From: a virus
DNA: 64,000 nucleotides
Virus record (IMG/VR): IMGVR_UViG_3300044644_001243
Span: 1-64,000 of that record
Reading direction: 5' to 3' (one strand)
The notes under the pieces are model-generated. The model saw only the letters and a list, made by a program, of their open reading frames with translations. It ran no database searches and was not told where the DNA came from. Made by a program: the position numbers and the translations under genes. The number at the start of each line of letters is the position of its first letter. Position 1 is the first letter of the stretch. Below, in pieces: positions 8,954-17,593 of the stretch.

Positions 8954-8963
8954 TTATAAATAT
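8954..8963 (-). promoter_or_regulatory. late-type motif before 8427-8945
   Basis: A perfect ATATTTATAA on the minus strand, eight bases upstream of the ATG, inside a 12-base TATTTATAAATA palindrome. It would drive the whole left fibre block. Confidence 0.5.
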
Positions 8964-8990
8964 TAATCTAATAAATAATAATCACAACTA

Positions 8991-9021
8991 TTGATTTTTA
9001 TTTAAAAATTTATTATATTTA
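8991..9021 (+). promoter_or_regulatory. host-type promoter for the helicase gene
   Basis: TTG at 8991-8993, exactly 20 bases, then TATATTTA at 9014-9021. That is seven of eight positions of the Bacteroidota -7 box TAnnTTTG. The same 20-base spacing occurs before the polymerase and HD-domain genes. The predicted leader is about 28 bases. Confidence 0.5.
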
Positions 9022-9055
9022 AATATTATAACATTGTTTAAATAAACAAATAAAA

Positions 9056-10894
9056 GTGATTGATATTAATGATTTAAAAAGCCATTCAGCCTTATCTTTA
9101 CTAGAAGGATATGAGGGTATAAATCCGTATATTAAAAAACTTAAAAACGAATTCATTAAGAATAAAAAGATTCAATTAACAGAGAATCAATCTAGATATA
9201 TCGTAGAGAATCACGATAAAGAACCACAATATATTAATAGAGTTATAGGTATTACACCTTATTTAGGGGAAGAACTTAAAAAGTTAGATGAGTTATCATT
9301 TATACCAGAAAAAGTTCTTATTGAATTTATATTAGCTGACACAGATAAAAGTTTTCACATATACGGTAAAATAAAACAAAATCAAAAGGAATCAAAAATG
9401 TATTGGTTACCAAAAACACAAGTAACTGATGACCCATATTTTGAACAGATACATGTTGATGTTGATTTTACTAAATACAATGATATTCTAAGCCAATACG
9501 GGAAAAGTTTATACAAACACCAAGAAGACGGAATTAAATTTCTATTATCTAGAAATGGTTGTATATTAGCCGATGACATGGGTTTAGGTAAATCGATGCA
9601 ATCAATCATCGCTGCAATAGAAAGTGGTGCTGATAAAATTCTTATCGTAACTACATCATCAACAAAAATAAACTGGGAACGTGAAATAAAAGTGTTCTGT
9701 AATGAAACCACAATCATTGATGGTAAAAAATGGGATTCTAGTAAATTCACAATAATAAACTTCGACATATTAAAGAATTTTCATACTTTAGAAACACCTA
9801 AAAAGAAAAAAGAGGGTGAAAAAGAACCTATCTTAATTAGAGATATGGTTAATGAAAAATTTGATTTATGTATTGTCGATGAAGCACATAACTTGAAAAA
9901 CAATGAAAGTATTAGAGGTAAAATCATGGTTGATGTATGCGTCAAGTATAATATACCAAAAGTATGGCTTCTTACTGGTACTCCAGTCGCAAATAGACCT
10001 ATGGACTTTTTTAATCTTTTAAAGATAATTAAGTCTCCTATCGCAGATAATTGGAAACACTATGCTGTAAGATACTGTGAAGGTAGACAGTTCTTTAGAA
10101 CGCTTAAAAATGGCCAAAGAAAGCAAATCTGGTTAACAGATGGTGCGTCAAATCTAGAAGAATTGTCAAACAAAACCAAAAACATCTTATTAAGACGTTT
10201 GAAAACAGACGCTATCGACATGCCAGACAAAATCGTTACTCCAATGTATCATCAATTAGATGCTAAAGGTTGGAGAATGTATGAACAATTATGGGATGAA
10301 TATGTTGAGCTTAAAAAGAAACAAGGTAAAAGAACTAACGAATCTCAAAAAGATTTGGTTGAACTTATTTTGTTAAGACAGTTTATCGCCAATGAAGCAA
10401 TTCAATACACTATTGAAATGGTTGAAAACGCTATTGAAATGGGTAGAAAAGTTATTATATTTACATCATTCTCAGATGAGTTAGAAACAATTGCAAATCA
10501 TTTTGGTAAAATTGCTGTAAGACACAATGGTCTTATGTCATCTACCAAAAAACAACATTCAGTTGACCAATTCCAAAACAATGACAAAATAAAAGTTTTT
10601 GTTGGAAACATCAAAAGTGCTGGTGTTGGTATTACATTGACTGAAGCAACCGTTGTTATATTTAATTCGTTTGATTGGGTGCCAGGTAACAATGAACAAG
10701 CTGAAGATAGAGCATATCGTATTGGTCAAAATAATGATGTAAACGTTTACTACCAATTGTTTGAGGATACTATCTCAACAAGAATGTGGGAAATGCTTAG
10801 AAATAAAAAAGATGTGATTTCAACTATTATGGGTGAAAAAACAAGAACAGAAGATGAAATAACTGCTTTATTAGCAGAACAATTAATAGATTAA
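9056..10894 (+). CDS. SNF2-family DNA helicase/translocase
   Basis: A 612-residue superfamily 2 enzyme that uses ATP hydrolysis to move along DNA. The N-terminal 150 residues are accessory. The motor has YKHQEDGIKFL, Walker A DMGLGKS (174-180), DEAH (275-278), TGTP (307-310) and a C-terminal motif VI region QAEDRAYRIGQ near 555. These are classic SNF2/RapA signatures. In a phage it probably serves replication, recombination or fork remodelling, as UvsW does in T4. The start is GTG at 9056; no in-frame ATG lies near it, and the leader is A-rich. It is followed after five bases by glutaredoxin. Confidence 0.88.
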   Translation: MIDINDLKSHSALSLLEGYEGINPYIKKLKNEFIKNKKIQLTENQSRYIVENHDKEPQYINRVIGITPYLGEELKKLDELSFIPEKVLIEFILADTDKSFHIYGKIKQNQKESKMYWLPKTQVTDDPYFEQIHVDVDFTKYNDILSQYGKSLYKHQEDGIKFLLSRNGCILADDMGLGKSMQSIIAAIESGADKILIVTTSSTKINWEREIKVFCNETTIIDGKKWDSSKFTIINFDILKNFHTLETPKKKKEGEKEPILIRDMVNEKFDLCIVDEAHNLKNNESIRGKIMVDVCVKYNIPKVWLLTGTPVANRPMDFFNLLKIIKSPIADNWKHYAVRYCEGRQFFRTLKNGQRKQIWLTDGASNLEELSNKTKNILLRRLKTDAIDMPDKIVTPMYHQLDAKGWRMYEQLWDEYVELKKKQGKRTNESQKDLVELILLRQFIANEAIQYTIEMVENAIEMGRKVIIFTSFSDELETIANHFGKIAVRHNGLMSSTKKQHSVDQFQNNDKIKVFVGNIKSAGVGITLTEATVVIFNSFDWVPGNNEQAEDRAYRIGQNNDVNVYYQLFEDTISTRMWEMLRNKKDVISTIMGEKTRTEDEITALLAEQLID

Positions 10895-10899
10895 AAAAT

Positions 10900-11154
10900 A
10901 TGGTAACTATTTATGGATTTAATGGCTGTCCTTATTGTGCAGAATTAAAAGAAATTTTAACTAATGAAGGTATTGAATTTAGAGATGTCGATATTCAATT
11001 AGATGAAAATGTTGAAGAATTTGAAAAAGTAAGAAAAATTTCTAATGCTGATGAAGTTCCTATCGTTAAAGTTGGTAATCAATTATTGATTCCAAACGTT
11101 TCGTTTAAAAGTATTACAGAAGCTGCTGAATTAACAAAGAAATTTTTAGCATAA
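10900..11154 (+). CDS. glutaredoxin
   Basis: An 84-residue single-domain thiol-disulphide oxidoreductase. It has the redox motif CPYC at residues 10-13, a VPIVKVGNQ segment carrying the cis-proline, and a typical C-terminal helix. Phage glutaredoxins supply electrons to ribonucleotide reductase for dNTP synthesis; no reductase gene lies in this window. It sits five bases after the helicase and is almost certainly in the same transcript. Full length for the family. Confidence 0.9.
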   Translation: MVTIYGFNGCPYCAELKEILTNEGIEFRDVDIQLDENVEEFEKVRKISNADEVPIVKVGNQLLIPNVSFKSITEAAELTKKFLA

Positions 11155-11168
11155 TTGTGTTTATTCTC

Positions 11169-11178
11169 ATATTTATAA
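11169..11178 (+). promoter_or_regulatory. late-type motif before the neck-protein gene
   Basis: A perfect ATATTTATAA, 15 bases upstream of the ATG at 11194, in a short gap after glutaredoxin. It separates a structural gene from the early-type genes before it. Confidence 0.5.
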
Positions 11179-11193
11179 GTAAATAAATAAATT

Positions 11194-12339
11194 ATGGGAG
11201 TTAGTTTAGAAGAAAAAGAAAAACTATTCAGACAGTTAAGACACTCATTGGGTGCCCCTACACGTCAAATTGAATTAACGGATGACCAATTATGTACGTT
11301 ATTAGAGATTTGTATTGAAGATTACGCACAATATGTTCAAGAATGGTTAATTGAACATCAATGGCAATCATTGATTGGTCAAAGTATAGACACATTGGAT
11401 ATGGCATTTGCGTTGAGTGTTAGAAATTTTGATTTCATGACACAATATACGTATGCTTACTCTAAACAAGTAGGTTTACAGACAAGAGGTCCATGGGAAC
11501 TTAAAAAAGATTTTGTTACGTTAGAATCTGGTAGACAAGTTTACCAAATTCCAGCTGGTCGTGAAATAAATGAAGTATTATGGATTACACCACCAGCAAC
11601 AAGCCAAGCGTTACTAGCTAACTATGGTGGTATTGACTACGGATTTGGTGGTGGATTCGCACAAATGGGTGGTGGTTTAGGTACTGGTGGTGCTGGTGGT
11701 GCTGCTCGTTCTGGTTATTACATAGCACCAGCATTTGATATTTTATTAACAGCTGCCGATATGAATTTAAAAAATCGTATTGTTAGAAGTGAATTGGTTC
11801 ATAAAATAACTGCTGGACCAGACGGAACAAAATTATTACATTTAATGAGCACCCCAGGTTCTAAATTATCATTTGGACAAGGTATCGGTGGTGTTGGTAG
11901 TTCTATTAATATGACTGGATGTCAAGTATGGTATTTTTATTACGACACTAACCCAGATAATGTTGACCAATGTAGACAAGACAATCCAGATATTATCAAA
12001 ATGCCTAATCAAGTCCCATTATCTAAATTAGATTATGCTGACTTTAACGAACCAACTAAAACACTTGTTCGTCAATTATTTATAGCTGAAGGTAAAAGAA
12101 CTTTAGGTAGAGTTAGAGGTAAATTTGGGGGTATTGTAGGTGTTGAAGGAGCTGAAAGAACTATGGATTATGATTCATTACTATCTGAAGGAAATGATGA
12201 GAAAAAAGCTGTGTTAGAAAGATTAGACGCTAGATTAGAAAGACTATCATCTACTAAACAATTAGAAAGAGGTGCTAATGAAGCTGAGAACTTAAATAAA
12301 GCAATGAAATTCAGACCTATGGGGTTCTGGGTATATTAA
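11194..12339 (+). CDS. probable neck protein (T4 gp13-like)
   Basis: A 381-residue protein. The N-terminus EEKEKLFRQLRHSLGAPTRQI followed by ELTDDQLCTLLEICIEDYAQY resembles the helical head-completion/neck proteins of T4-like phages, where a short LGAP...ELTDDQ segment precedes a helical bundle. The middle holds a glycine-rich loop (residues 147-172, repeated GG and MGGG). The C-terminus is helical and charged. A late-type motif upstream supports a virion role. The neck call is by pattern memory, not alignment, so another connector protein remains possible. Confidence 0.5.
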   Translation: MGVSLEEKEKLFRQLRHSLGAPTRQIELTDDQLCTLLEICIEDYAQYVQEWLIEHQWQSLIGQSIDTLDMAFALSVRNFDFMTQYTYAYSKQVGLQTRGPWELKKDFVTLESGRQVYQIPAGREINEVLWITPPATSQALLANYGGIDYGFGGGFAQMGGGLGTGGAGGAARSGYYIAPAFDILLTAADMNLKNRIVRSELVHKITAGPDGTKLLHLMSTPGSKLSFGQGIGGVGSSINMTGCQVWYFYYDTNPDNVDQCRQDNPDIIKMPNQVPLSKLDYADFNEPTKTLVRQLFIAEGKRTLGRVRGKFGGIVGVEGAERTMDYDSLLSEGNDEKKAVLERLDARLERLSSTKQLERGANEAENLNKAMKFRPMGFWVY

Positions 12340-12344
12340 AAAAG

Positions 12345-12370
12345 AAAAGGGGCTTAATCGCCCCTTTTTT
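12345..12370. terminator. bidirectional intrinsic terminator
   Basis: An AAAAGGGGC / GCCCCTTTT stem with a six-base loop and T tracts on both sides. It lies between the convergent neck-protein and DNA polymerase genes and can stop transcription from either strand. Confidence 0.9.
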
Positions 12371-12375
12371 ATTTA

Positions 12376-15300
12376 TTAGAATCCCCATTCATCTTCTGGT
12401 TCTTCTTGTTTAGTTTCTACTTGTAGTTCTGGTTCTTTATCCACACCATTCACACTAGCTAACATATCTAGATATTCTTCTGGCATTTCACCGAAAGTGT
12501 CATCATACTCATCATCTAATTGTAAATCTTCGTCATTTCTGATGATGTTACCATTTTCATCCTCTTCTAAGTCATCATCTTCATCTTCTTCGTTTTCCGA
12601 ATATTTTCTTTTAGGTTTGATAACTTCTGTATTTGCAGCAACAATAGACTCTAATTTTTTACTAACAGTTTGAATAATAGACTTAATTTCTTCTTCATGT
12701 ATTACTGGGTCAAAATCACATGGTGCTTCTTCATAATCAGAATAAGTATGTGTTTTACCAGTCATAACTTCACATTCTGCAATATAATCTAACCATTGTT
12801 CATATCTATTATCATCATTCTCATTACCAGTTATATTATAATATTTATCTCTTTCAGTAGCTTCTTTTTGATATTTAAACACATCTGTAATATGATAAAG
12901 TGGTTCACCCCATTTTCTAGAAATTAACATACCAGAACCTTCATCATCAATACCAACAATGTTTAGAATTTCAAGTCCTAAATCACCATTTTTTCTGATA
13001 CCAATTAAAGCACTTAATTCTAAATGTTTGAACATTTTATCTAAAAGTTCTTTTTCATGCTGAATACCTTCTTCTTTTGCTATTCTCATTCTTTCATGGT
13101 AATCAGCTCTTATTTCTTCCCATTCTTCCACTTCCATGTTATTTGGAACTTTATTAACCTTATCCCAGAATTTGATTTCTTTATCTTCCATTCTCATAAG
13201 GTCTTCATATGAATCTTGGTCGCTATCTTTAAATGGCATTCCAGAAACTAGTTCACATTCACCTTTTGTGAATATAACTCTTTCTTTTAATCGCTCAACA
13301 GCTTTTTTAGTAGTCTTGTCTTTTACTTTAACAATATCTAATAATATTTTTGAACGAACATCTGGATTAAAACAAACTAAAAGAGGTTTAACTTTCTTAT
13401 TAAATGCATCTAAATAACGAGCAACGTTATACTCATCAGTATATAGGTTGTTATCTATTTCTTGTATTCTTTTTTGAATGTTTTTATACTCTTCAGTGTC
13501 TTTTTCTTCATTCTCTTCCATCGCAACCAAAGCTTTTTTAAGCATTTCCATTTCTTTAATGTTCTCAAAATCACGTTCAACTGTATCTTGGTCGATAAGT
13601 TTACAATTTAACTCAACAACTTTATCAACTGGTGGGTAATGACCATTAGCTTCAAAAAATGCTTGTTTTTCTTTTTTGGTCATTTTGTTTTTATCAACAG
13701 TTTTTAAATCACCATGAGACTTTGCTGAACCAGTGTTAATATAATACATTACATCACCTAAATTAACATCCAAATTGCTTTGCATTATTAACTCCATGTG
13801 TGCTTGTTTAGGCATCGGATTACCAGCTTTATTCTTCGTTAAAGACTTCTTTTTGTATTCGTTGATGCTTGACTTCACTTTTGCTTTTGAAGCCATCTTA
13901 ACAAGCGGAATTTGATAATTATAAATCTTATCAACATATTCATGGTATAAGTTAATAAAACTATAACCATCACCATCCAATAACATTCTAATTCCTTTCC
14001 CTAAAAATTCTTCAATGTAAACTGACATCTTTTTAGATTTAACCGAGTTACCAACCAACTTAATCTTACCACCTATATCATTCGCATAGTTCTTACGAGC
14101 AAAGTTGATTGTTGAGTTACAAATATCATCGATATCTAGACCCATACGACCTTCCATGTAATTCTCATTGAATTCTGCCAATACAGCATCCAACCCAATT
14201 AATTCTTTCCCTCCATCATCAACAGTTTTCCAGTGTGAACCCTTAGCAACATATTTTATTTCATCAATGTTATCTGGAAAAGCAAAGTTGAAACCATCAG
14301 TATCACCTACAAGAGCTCTAAAACCATGTTTTTCAGTGAAGTGACGCACCATAAGACGTAAGTATTGACGACCACGACAAGTTGTTTCTTCCGCAGAGTC
14401 AGTATCACCCCAGTTAAAGATATATGGTGCACCATATGAACCAAACCATGAGTTAGCCAATATTTTAAGAGGTAACTGTTTCTTATCATAAATGTTAGCC
14501 AATGCTTTATGCTCAGCAATTTTTTGTTTTATTTCATTTAACTCTTCTTTACTCATAGCTGCAACTCTAGCTTGTATTTCAGCTATTTCTTCTGGGGTCA
14601 TTGTTTTAGGGTCTGGTTTAATCAGCATTTCAAGTTTCTTAGCTTTTTTCTTTTCAGTACCAGTCAAGAATTTAAACTTATCACGTGTATCAACAACGTA
14701 TGTTAACATTCCTTCCATCACACCAGAAATATCTAAGTCTGGGAAGATTAAGTGAGTTAACTGAATCTTAGGGTATAGTGCAGCAAAGTCTAACTTAACA
14801 ACACCTCTAGCATAACCAACTTCCAATAGACGAGATAAACCACCAGTAAAATCTCTTTTAGGTAACCCAGCTGGGATAGCTAATCCTCTTTCATAAGACC
14901 ATGCAGCCATGATAAGTTTCCATTGACCAGCAGTACCCATCGTAGAACTACGCATAAAAGTTGTAGGTAACATTTTAGCAATAAGGAAAGATGCTTGATT
15001 GAAAATATTATCAATCTGTTCAGTTTCCCATAAGTCATCACAAAGATATCTCTGAACAATATAATCACCTTTAACTATTCTGTAACCATCTTTTAATGGT
15101 TTTTTATCAGTAATTATATACCAATCACCATCAGTATTGTTAAATGCGTATTGGTTTACCTTATCAGCCCATGTTGTGTTTATTTTATCACCTGGAACAT
15201 AAACACGATTAGGTTTTGCAATTTCAGAATATTGAGTAATATACTTCAAACCCCAAGATTTAATCTCAGAGTTAATAGCCATTGCTCTACGTACAGCATG

Positions 15301-16242
15301 TGAAATATCCATGATGTTATAACCAAACATATGTGTTTGTTTATATCTTTCAGTTTCACCACCTAATTTAAGTGACGAATCTTTTCTTTTAATCTTAGAT
15401 AACCTATTAAGTGTAATAGCTAACTCTGTAATTGGAATAGATAAACGTTCAGCACGTTCAAATAAGAAAGGCCAGTCAAAGTTCTCAGAGTTATAACCAG
15501 TAATAATGTCTGGTTGAACTGCATCGATAATTTTAAAGAACTTCTCAATGTTTTCTCTCTCACTATTACGTTTATCAACAGAAGTAGAACCAATAGTTTC
15601 TAAAACACCTTCTAGTCCTTTGTTATCACGTACACCTATCTGAAAGATTGCATTTTTACTTGCAAACAATCCTTCAGTCTCTAAGTCAAATTGAAATCTA
15701 TGGACATCATCATAGTCATCCATTCCATTGAACAATCTTTTACCACTTTGGATAAGGTATTGTTCAGTAGGGCTAAACATAACAAAGAAACTTCTAAACA
15801 TTGGTGACTTATCATCATTTGGGTCAATGTGTTTATCACTAAATACATCTATACCACCCTCTTTAAAAAACTTTAAAAGGTTGTTGTAAGAATGTTTACA
15901 AGTAGCCATGTACTTATATCCATCTTCCATGCGTTCTGGTGTATAACCATCTTCGCTGCTAGTATTAAGTTTTGTGATTTTAATACCATAGTCACGACAA
16001 GCTTGCATGATTTTAAGGCGTTTACCGCCATAAATCATAGAAGTTACTTCTTCTTTAAACCATAAGAACGGTTTATAGGTATCATTGTATAAGTATTTAC
16101 CGCTTTCTGGGTCATTGACAACCAACGTAACTGTTGGTTCACTGTAGTTAGATTCTATAGCTACAATGTATTTTTCTGGGTTTGAACCTTGCAAAAAGGT
16201 TTCTATTTCCTCATTACTTACTTTTGTTTTTGTACTACTCAT
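12376..16242 (-). CDS. family B DNA polymerase with 3'-5' exonuclease
   Basis: A 1288-residue replicative polymerase. Exonuclease motifs are present: ExoI FDLETEG (D186, E188), ExoII GYNSENFDWPF (about 249-259) and ExoIII YLCDD (399-403). Polymerase motif A is DFAALYPKI (D485), motif B is KILANSWFGSYG (593-604) and motif C is GDTDG (646-650). Proofreading and synthesis should both work. It is about 390 residues longer than T4 gp43. The excess includes a charged insert between motifs A and B, a long region after motif C and an acidic C-terminal tail from about 1215. The tail ends DEWGF and may be a sliding-clamp-binding peptide. No intein signature was seen. It is transcribed alone between a terminator and its own promoter. 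Confidence 0.93.
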   Translation of the reverse strand: MSSTKTKVSNEEIETFLQGSNPEKYIVAIESNYSEPTVTLVVNDPESGKYLYNDTYKPFLWFKEEVTSMIYGGKRLKIMQACRDYGIKITKLNTSSEDGYTPERMEDGYKYMATCKHSYNNLLKFFKEGGIDVFSDKHIDPNDDKSPMFRSFFVMFSPTEQYLIQSGKRLFNGMDDYDDVHRFQFDLETEGLFASKNAIFQIGVRDNKGLEGVLETIGSTSVDKRNSERENIEKFFKIIDAVQPDIITGYNSENFDWPFLFERAERLSIPITELAITLNRLSKIKRKDSSLKLGGETERYKQTHMFGYNIMDISHAVRRAMAINSEIKSWGLKYITQYSEIAKPNRVYVPGDKINTTWADKVNQYAFNNTDGDWYIITDKKPLKDGYRIVKGDYIVQRYLCDDLWETEQIDNIFNQASFLIAKMLPTTFMRSSTMGTAGQWKLIMAAWSYERGLAIPAGLPKRDFTGGLSRLLEVGYARGVVKLDFAALYPKIQLTHLIFPDLDISGVMEGMLTYVVDTRDKFKFLTGTEKKKAKKLEMLIKPDPKTMTPEEIAEIQARVAAMSKEELNEIKQKIAEHKALANIYDKKQLPLKILANSWFGSYGAPYIFNWGDTDSAEETTCRGRQYLRLMVRHFTEKHGFRALVGDTDGFNFAFPDNIDEIKYVAKGSHWKTVDDGGKELIGLDAVLAEFNENYMEGRMGLDIDDICNSTINFARKNYANDIGGKIKLVGNSVKSKKMSVYIEEFLGKGIRMLLDGDGYSFINLYHEYVDKIYNYQIPLVKMASKAKVKSSINEYKKKSLTKNKAGNPMPKQAHMELIMQSNLDVNLGDVMYYINTGSAKSHGDLKTVDKNKMTKKEKQAFFEANGHYPPVDKVVELNCKLIDQDTVERDFENIKEMEMLKKALVAMEENEEKDTEEYKNIQKRIQEIDNNLYTDEYNVARYLDAFNKKVKPLLVCFNPDVRSKILLDIVKVKDKTTKKAVERLKERVIFTKGECELVSGMPFKDSDQDSYEDLMRMEDKEIKFWDKVNKVPNNMEVEEWEEIRADYHERMRIAKEEGIQHEKELLDKMFKHLELSALIGIRKNGDLGLEILNIVGIDDEGSGMLISRKWGEPLYHITDVFKYQKEATERDKYYNITGNENDDNRYEQWLDYIAECEVMTGKTHTYSDYEEAPCDFDPVIHEEEIKSIIQTVSKKLESIVAANTEVIKPKRKYSENEEDEDDDLEEDENGNIIRNDEDLQLDDEYDDTFGEMPEEYLDMLASVNGVDKEPELQVETKQEEPEDEWGF

Positions 16243-16309
16243 AAATTATTTTTTCATTAATATACAAACAAAAGTAATACAATTCAAGAAATAATACAAC
16301 ATTTTTTTT

Positions 16310-16330
16310 AACTTTGTACATTACAAAGTT
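16310..16330. repeat. 9-bp inverted repeat over the polymerase promoter
   Basis: AACTTTGTA and TACAAAGTT separated by three bases. Each arm contains most of a TAACTTTG box, so both strands carry a Bacteroidota-type -7 element. It overlaps the predicted -7 box and start site of the polymerase promoter, so it could be a repressor operator. Confidence 0.6.
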
Positions 16331-16354
16331 ACGAAATTAATTTCAGATTGTCAA
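16324..16354 (-). promoter_or_regulatory. host-type promoter for DNA polymerase
   Basis: On the minus strand TTGACA (16349-16354) is followed after 17 bases by TAACTTTG (16324-16331). This is a perfect match to the Bacteroidota TAnnTTTG box, with TTG 20 bases before it. It lies about 80 bases upstream of the polymerase ATG. Confidence 0.65.
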
Positions 16355-16355
16355 G

Positions 16356-16730
16356 TTATTTTTTAATTGACCCCTCTAAAACATTTATAAATAGTTCTTC
16401 TCTGATAGGAACAATAAGCGTTCCACTACCATCTAAAAATTCAATTTCAAATTGACCAATGTATCTACCACCAATAGACGTTTGTTTTGATGTAAATTGA
16501 TAAACTAAATAAAACTCATCACAATTACAGTCACCTTTAGGTAAAACTTGTTCAATAGACGCATTACTACATGCAACACGTTTAACACCAGTAACAACAT
16601 CAGACATAGTAAATGTTATATTAGCATTTTGGATTTTATCGTGAAATTTGTTAAAATCATTTCTACCATCCTTGATTAGTTCAAGTTTTAATTTTGGTAA
16701 TGTTGCGTTTTTATTAATATAGAATTCCAT
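16356..16730 (-). CDS. small structural protein of the fibre block, unrecognised
   Basis: A 124-residue beta-rich protein with a short cysteine cluster (VACSNAS, then GDCNCDEF). It contains FTMSDVVTGVKRVACSN and TSIGGRYIGQFEIEFLDGSGT. That pattern recalls small beta-sandwich baseplate or fibre-attachment proteins such as the BppU N-terminal domain, but only loosely. It is the last gene of the second minus-strand fibre block and follows the LamG-like gene by about 17 bases. Confidence 0.6.
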   Translation of the reverse strand: MEFYINKNATLPKLKLELIKDGRNDFNKFHDKIQNANITFTMSDVVTGVKRVACSNASIEQVLPKGDCNCDEFYLVYQFTSKQTSIGGRYIGQFEIEFLDGSGTLIVPIREELFINVLEGSIKK

Positions 16731-16732
16731 AA

Positions 16733-16742
16733 TTATAAATAT
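16733..16742 (-). promoter_or_regulatory. ATATTTATAA motif before 16356-16730
   Basis: A perfect copy on the minus strand but only two bases from the ATG. A normal leader is impossible at this spacing, so its function for this gene is doubtful. Confidence 0.3.
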
Positions 16743-16747
16743 CTTTT

Positions 16748-17593
16748 TTAACCGATAAATCCATATTTAGATTTAAAATAATTCCACACAGTTGTTAAAC
16801 CAGCATTAGGTACAGCACCATCGTAGAGTAAAACCTCTGCAACATCTAAAGCAGTTGCTTGAGCAAATGTAGTACCATTATAACCACCAGCAATAGAAAA
16901 CTTACCGTTACTTGAAACAGTCTTCATTGTTTTATTAGAACCTACAGCAACTATTGTATCTCTAAGTGTTGACCCAGCATAAGCAGTAATAGTACCAGCA
17001 CTCATTCTAAACGTATAATAATAAAAATGGTCTTCATTAACACCACCACTACCCCATGGTATTTCAGCGGTTGTAACATTAAATGAATTATTATAATACC
17101 ATAACTGCATAAAATTTGGACCAGCATCAGCATCAACACCAAATCCCTCGCTTTCACTAGACCAAGCAGCGTTGTATTCAATTATAGGGTTACCAGCACT
17201 CCACGTTCTTAATGGGTTTTTTCTCATAACAAAAAACAATGTAAACCCAGTACTAATTGCTTGCAAACTAGCTGTTCTAGGTATTTCTAAACGTTCTGAA
17301 TTAATATCGGAAAATCTCATGAATGGGAATGAAGATGACGTACCACTAGGTGAGAATGTAGTTGCTGAATAAGTAGGTGAAGTCGAAGTGTTAGCAGTTA
17401 AATTATTACCATATATTGTTTGGTCTTGCCATAATCTAATATTAGTATTATTTAAAGTTGCTGCACTATATGGAAAACCATTAAAAACACCTTTTAAAGA
17501 ATCAACCCATAGAATAGCCTTGGCTGACCCAAAAACTGGTATCGGGTCACCAGAACTATATCCTTCTCTATAATTAAATGGTATGTTAAACAT
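16748..17593 (-). CDS. LamG/concanavalin A-like fibre protein
   Basis: A 281-residue protein with a concanavalin-like layout. It has SAKAILWVDSLKGVFNGFP, NIRLWQDQTIYGNNLTANTS, FTLFFVMRKN, then a C-terminal ALDVAEVLLYDGAVPNAGL and WNYFKSKYGF. It is a more distant relative of the three LamG adhesins near the left edge and probably a glycan-binding tip. Its ATG overlaps the stop of the 1038-residue fibre by one base, so it may cap or accompany that fibre. Confidence 0.72.
   Translation of the reverse strand: MFNIPFNYREGYSSGDPIPVFGSAKAILWVDSLKGVFNGFPYSAATLNNTNIRLWQDQTIYGNNLTANTSTSPTYSATTFSPSGTSSSFPFMRFSDINSERLEIPRTASLQAISTGFTLFFVMRKNPLRTWSAGNPIIEYNAAWSSESEGFGVDADAGPNFMQLWYYNNSFNVTTAEIPWGSGGVNEDHFYYYTFRMSAGTITAYAGSTLRDTIVAVGSNKTMKTVSSNGKFSIAGGYNGTTFAQATALDVAEVLLYDGAVPNAGLTTVWNYFKSKYGFIG

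Noticed and set aside
8349-8994. Plus-strand frames opposite the neck-like gene (8349-8615, 8686-8994)
   Set aside because: Shadows of the minus-strand genes 7362-8420 and 8427-8945; the minus frames have late motifs and sensible composition.
12376-16242. Intein or split in the long polymerase
   Set aside because: No Cys/Ser start with His-Asn end and no interruption of the catalytic motifs; the extra length is in a charged insert, in the region after motif C and in the tail.
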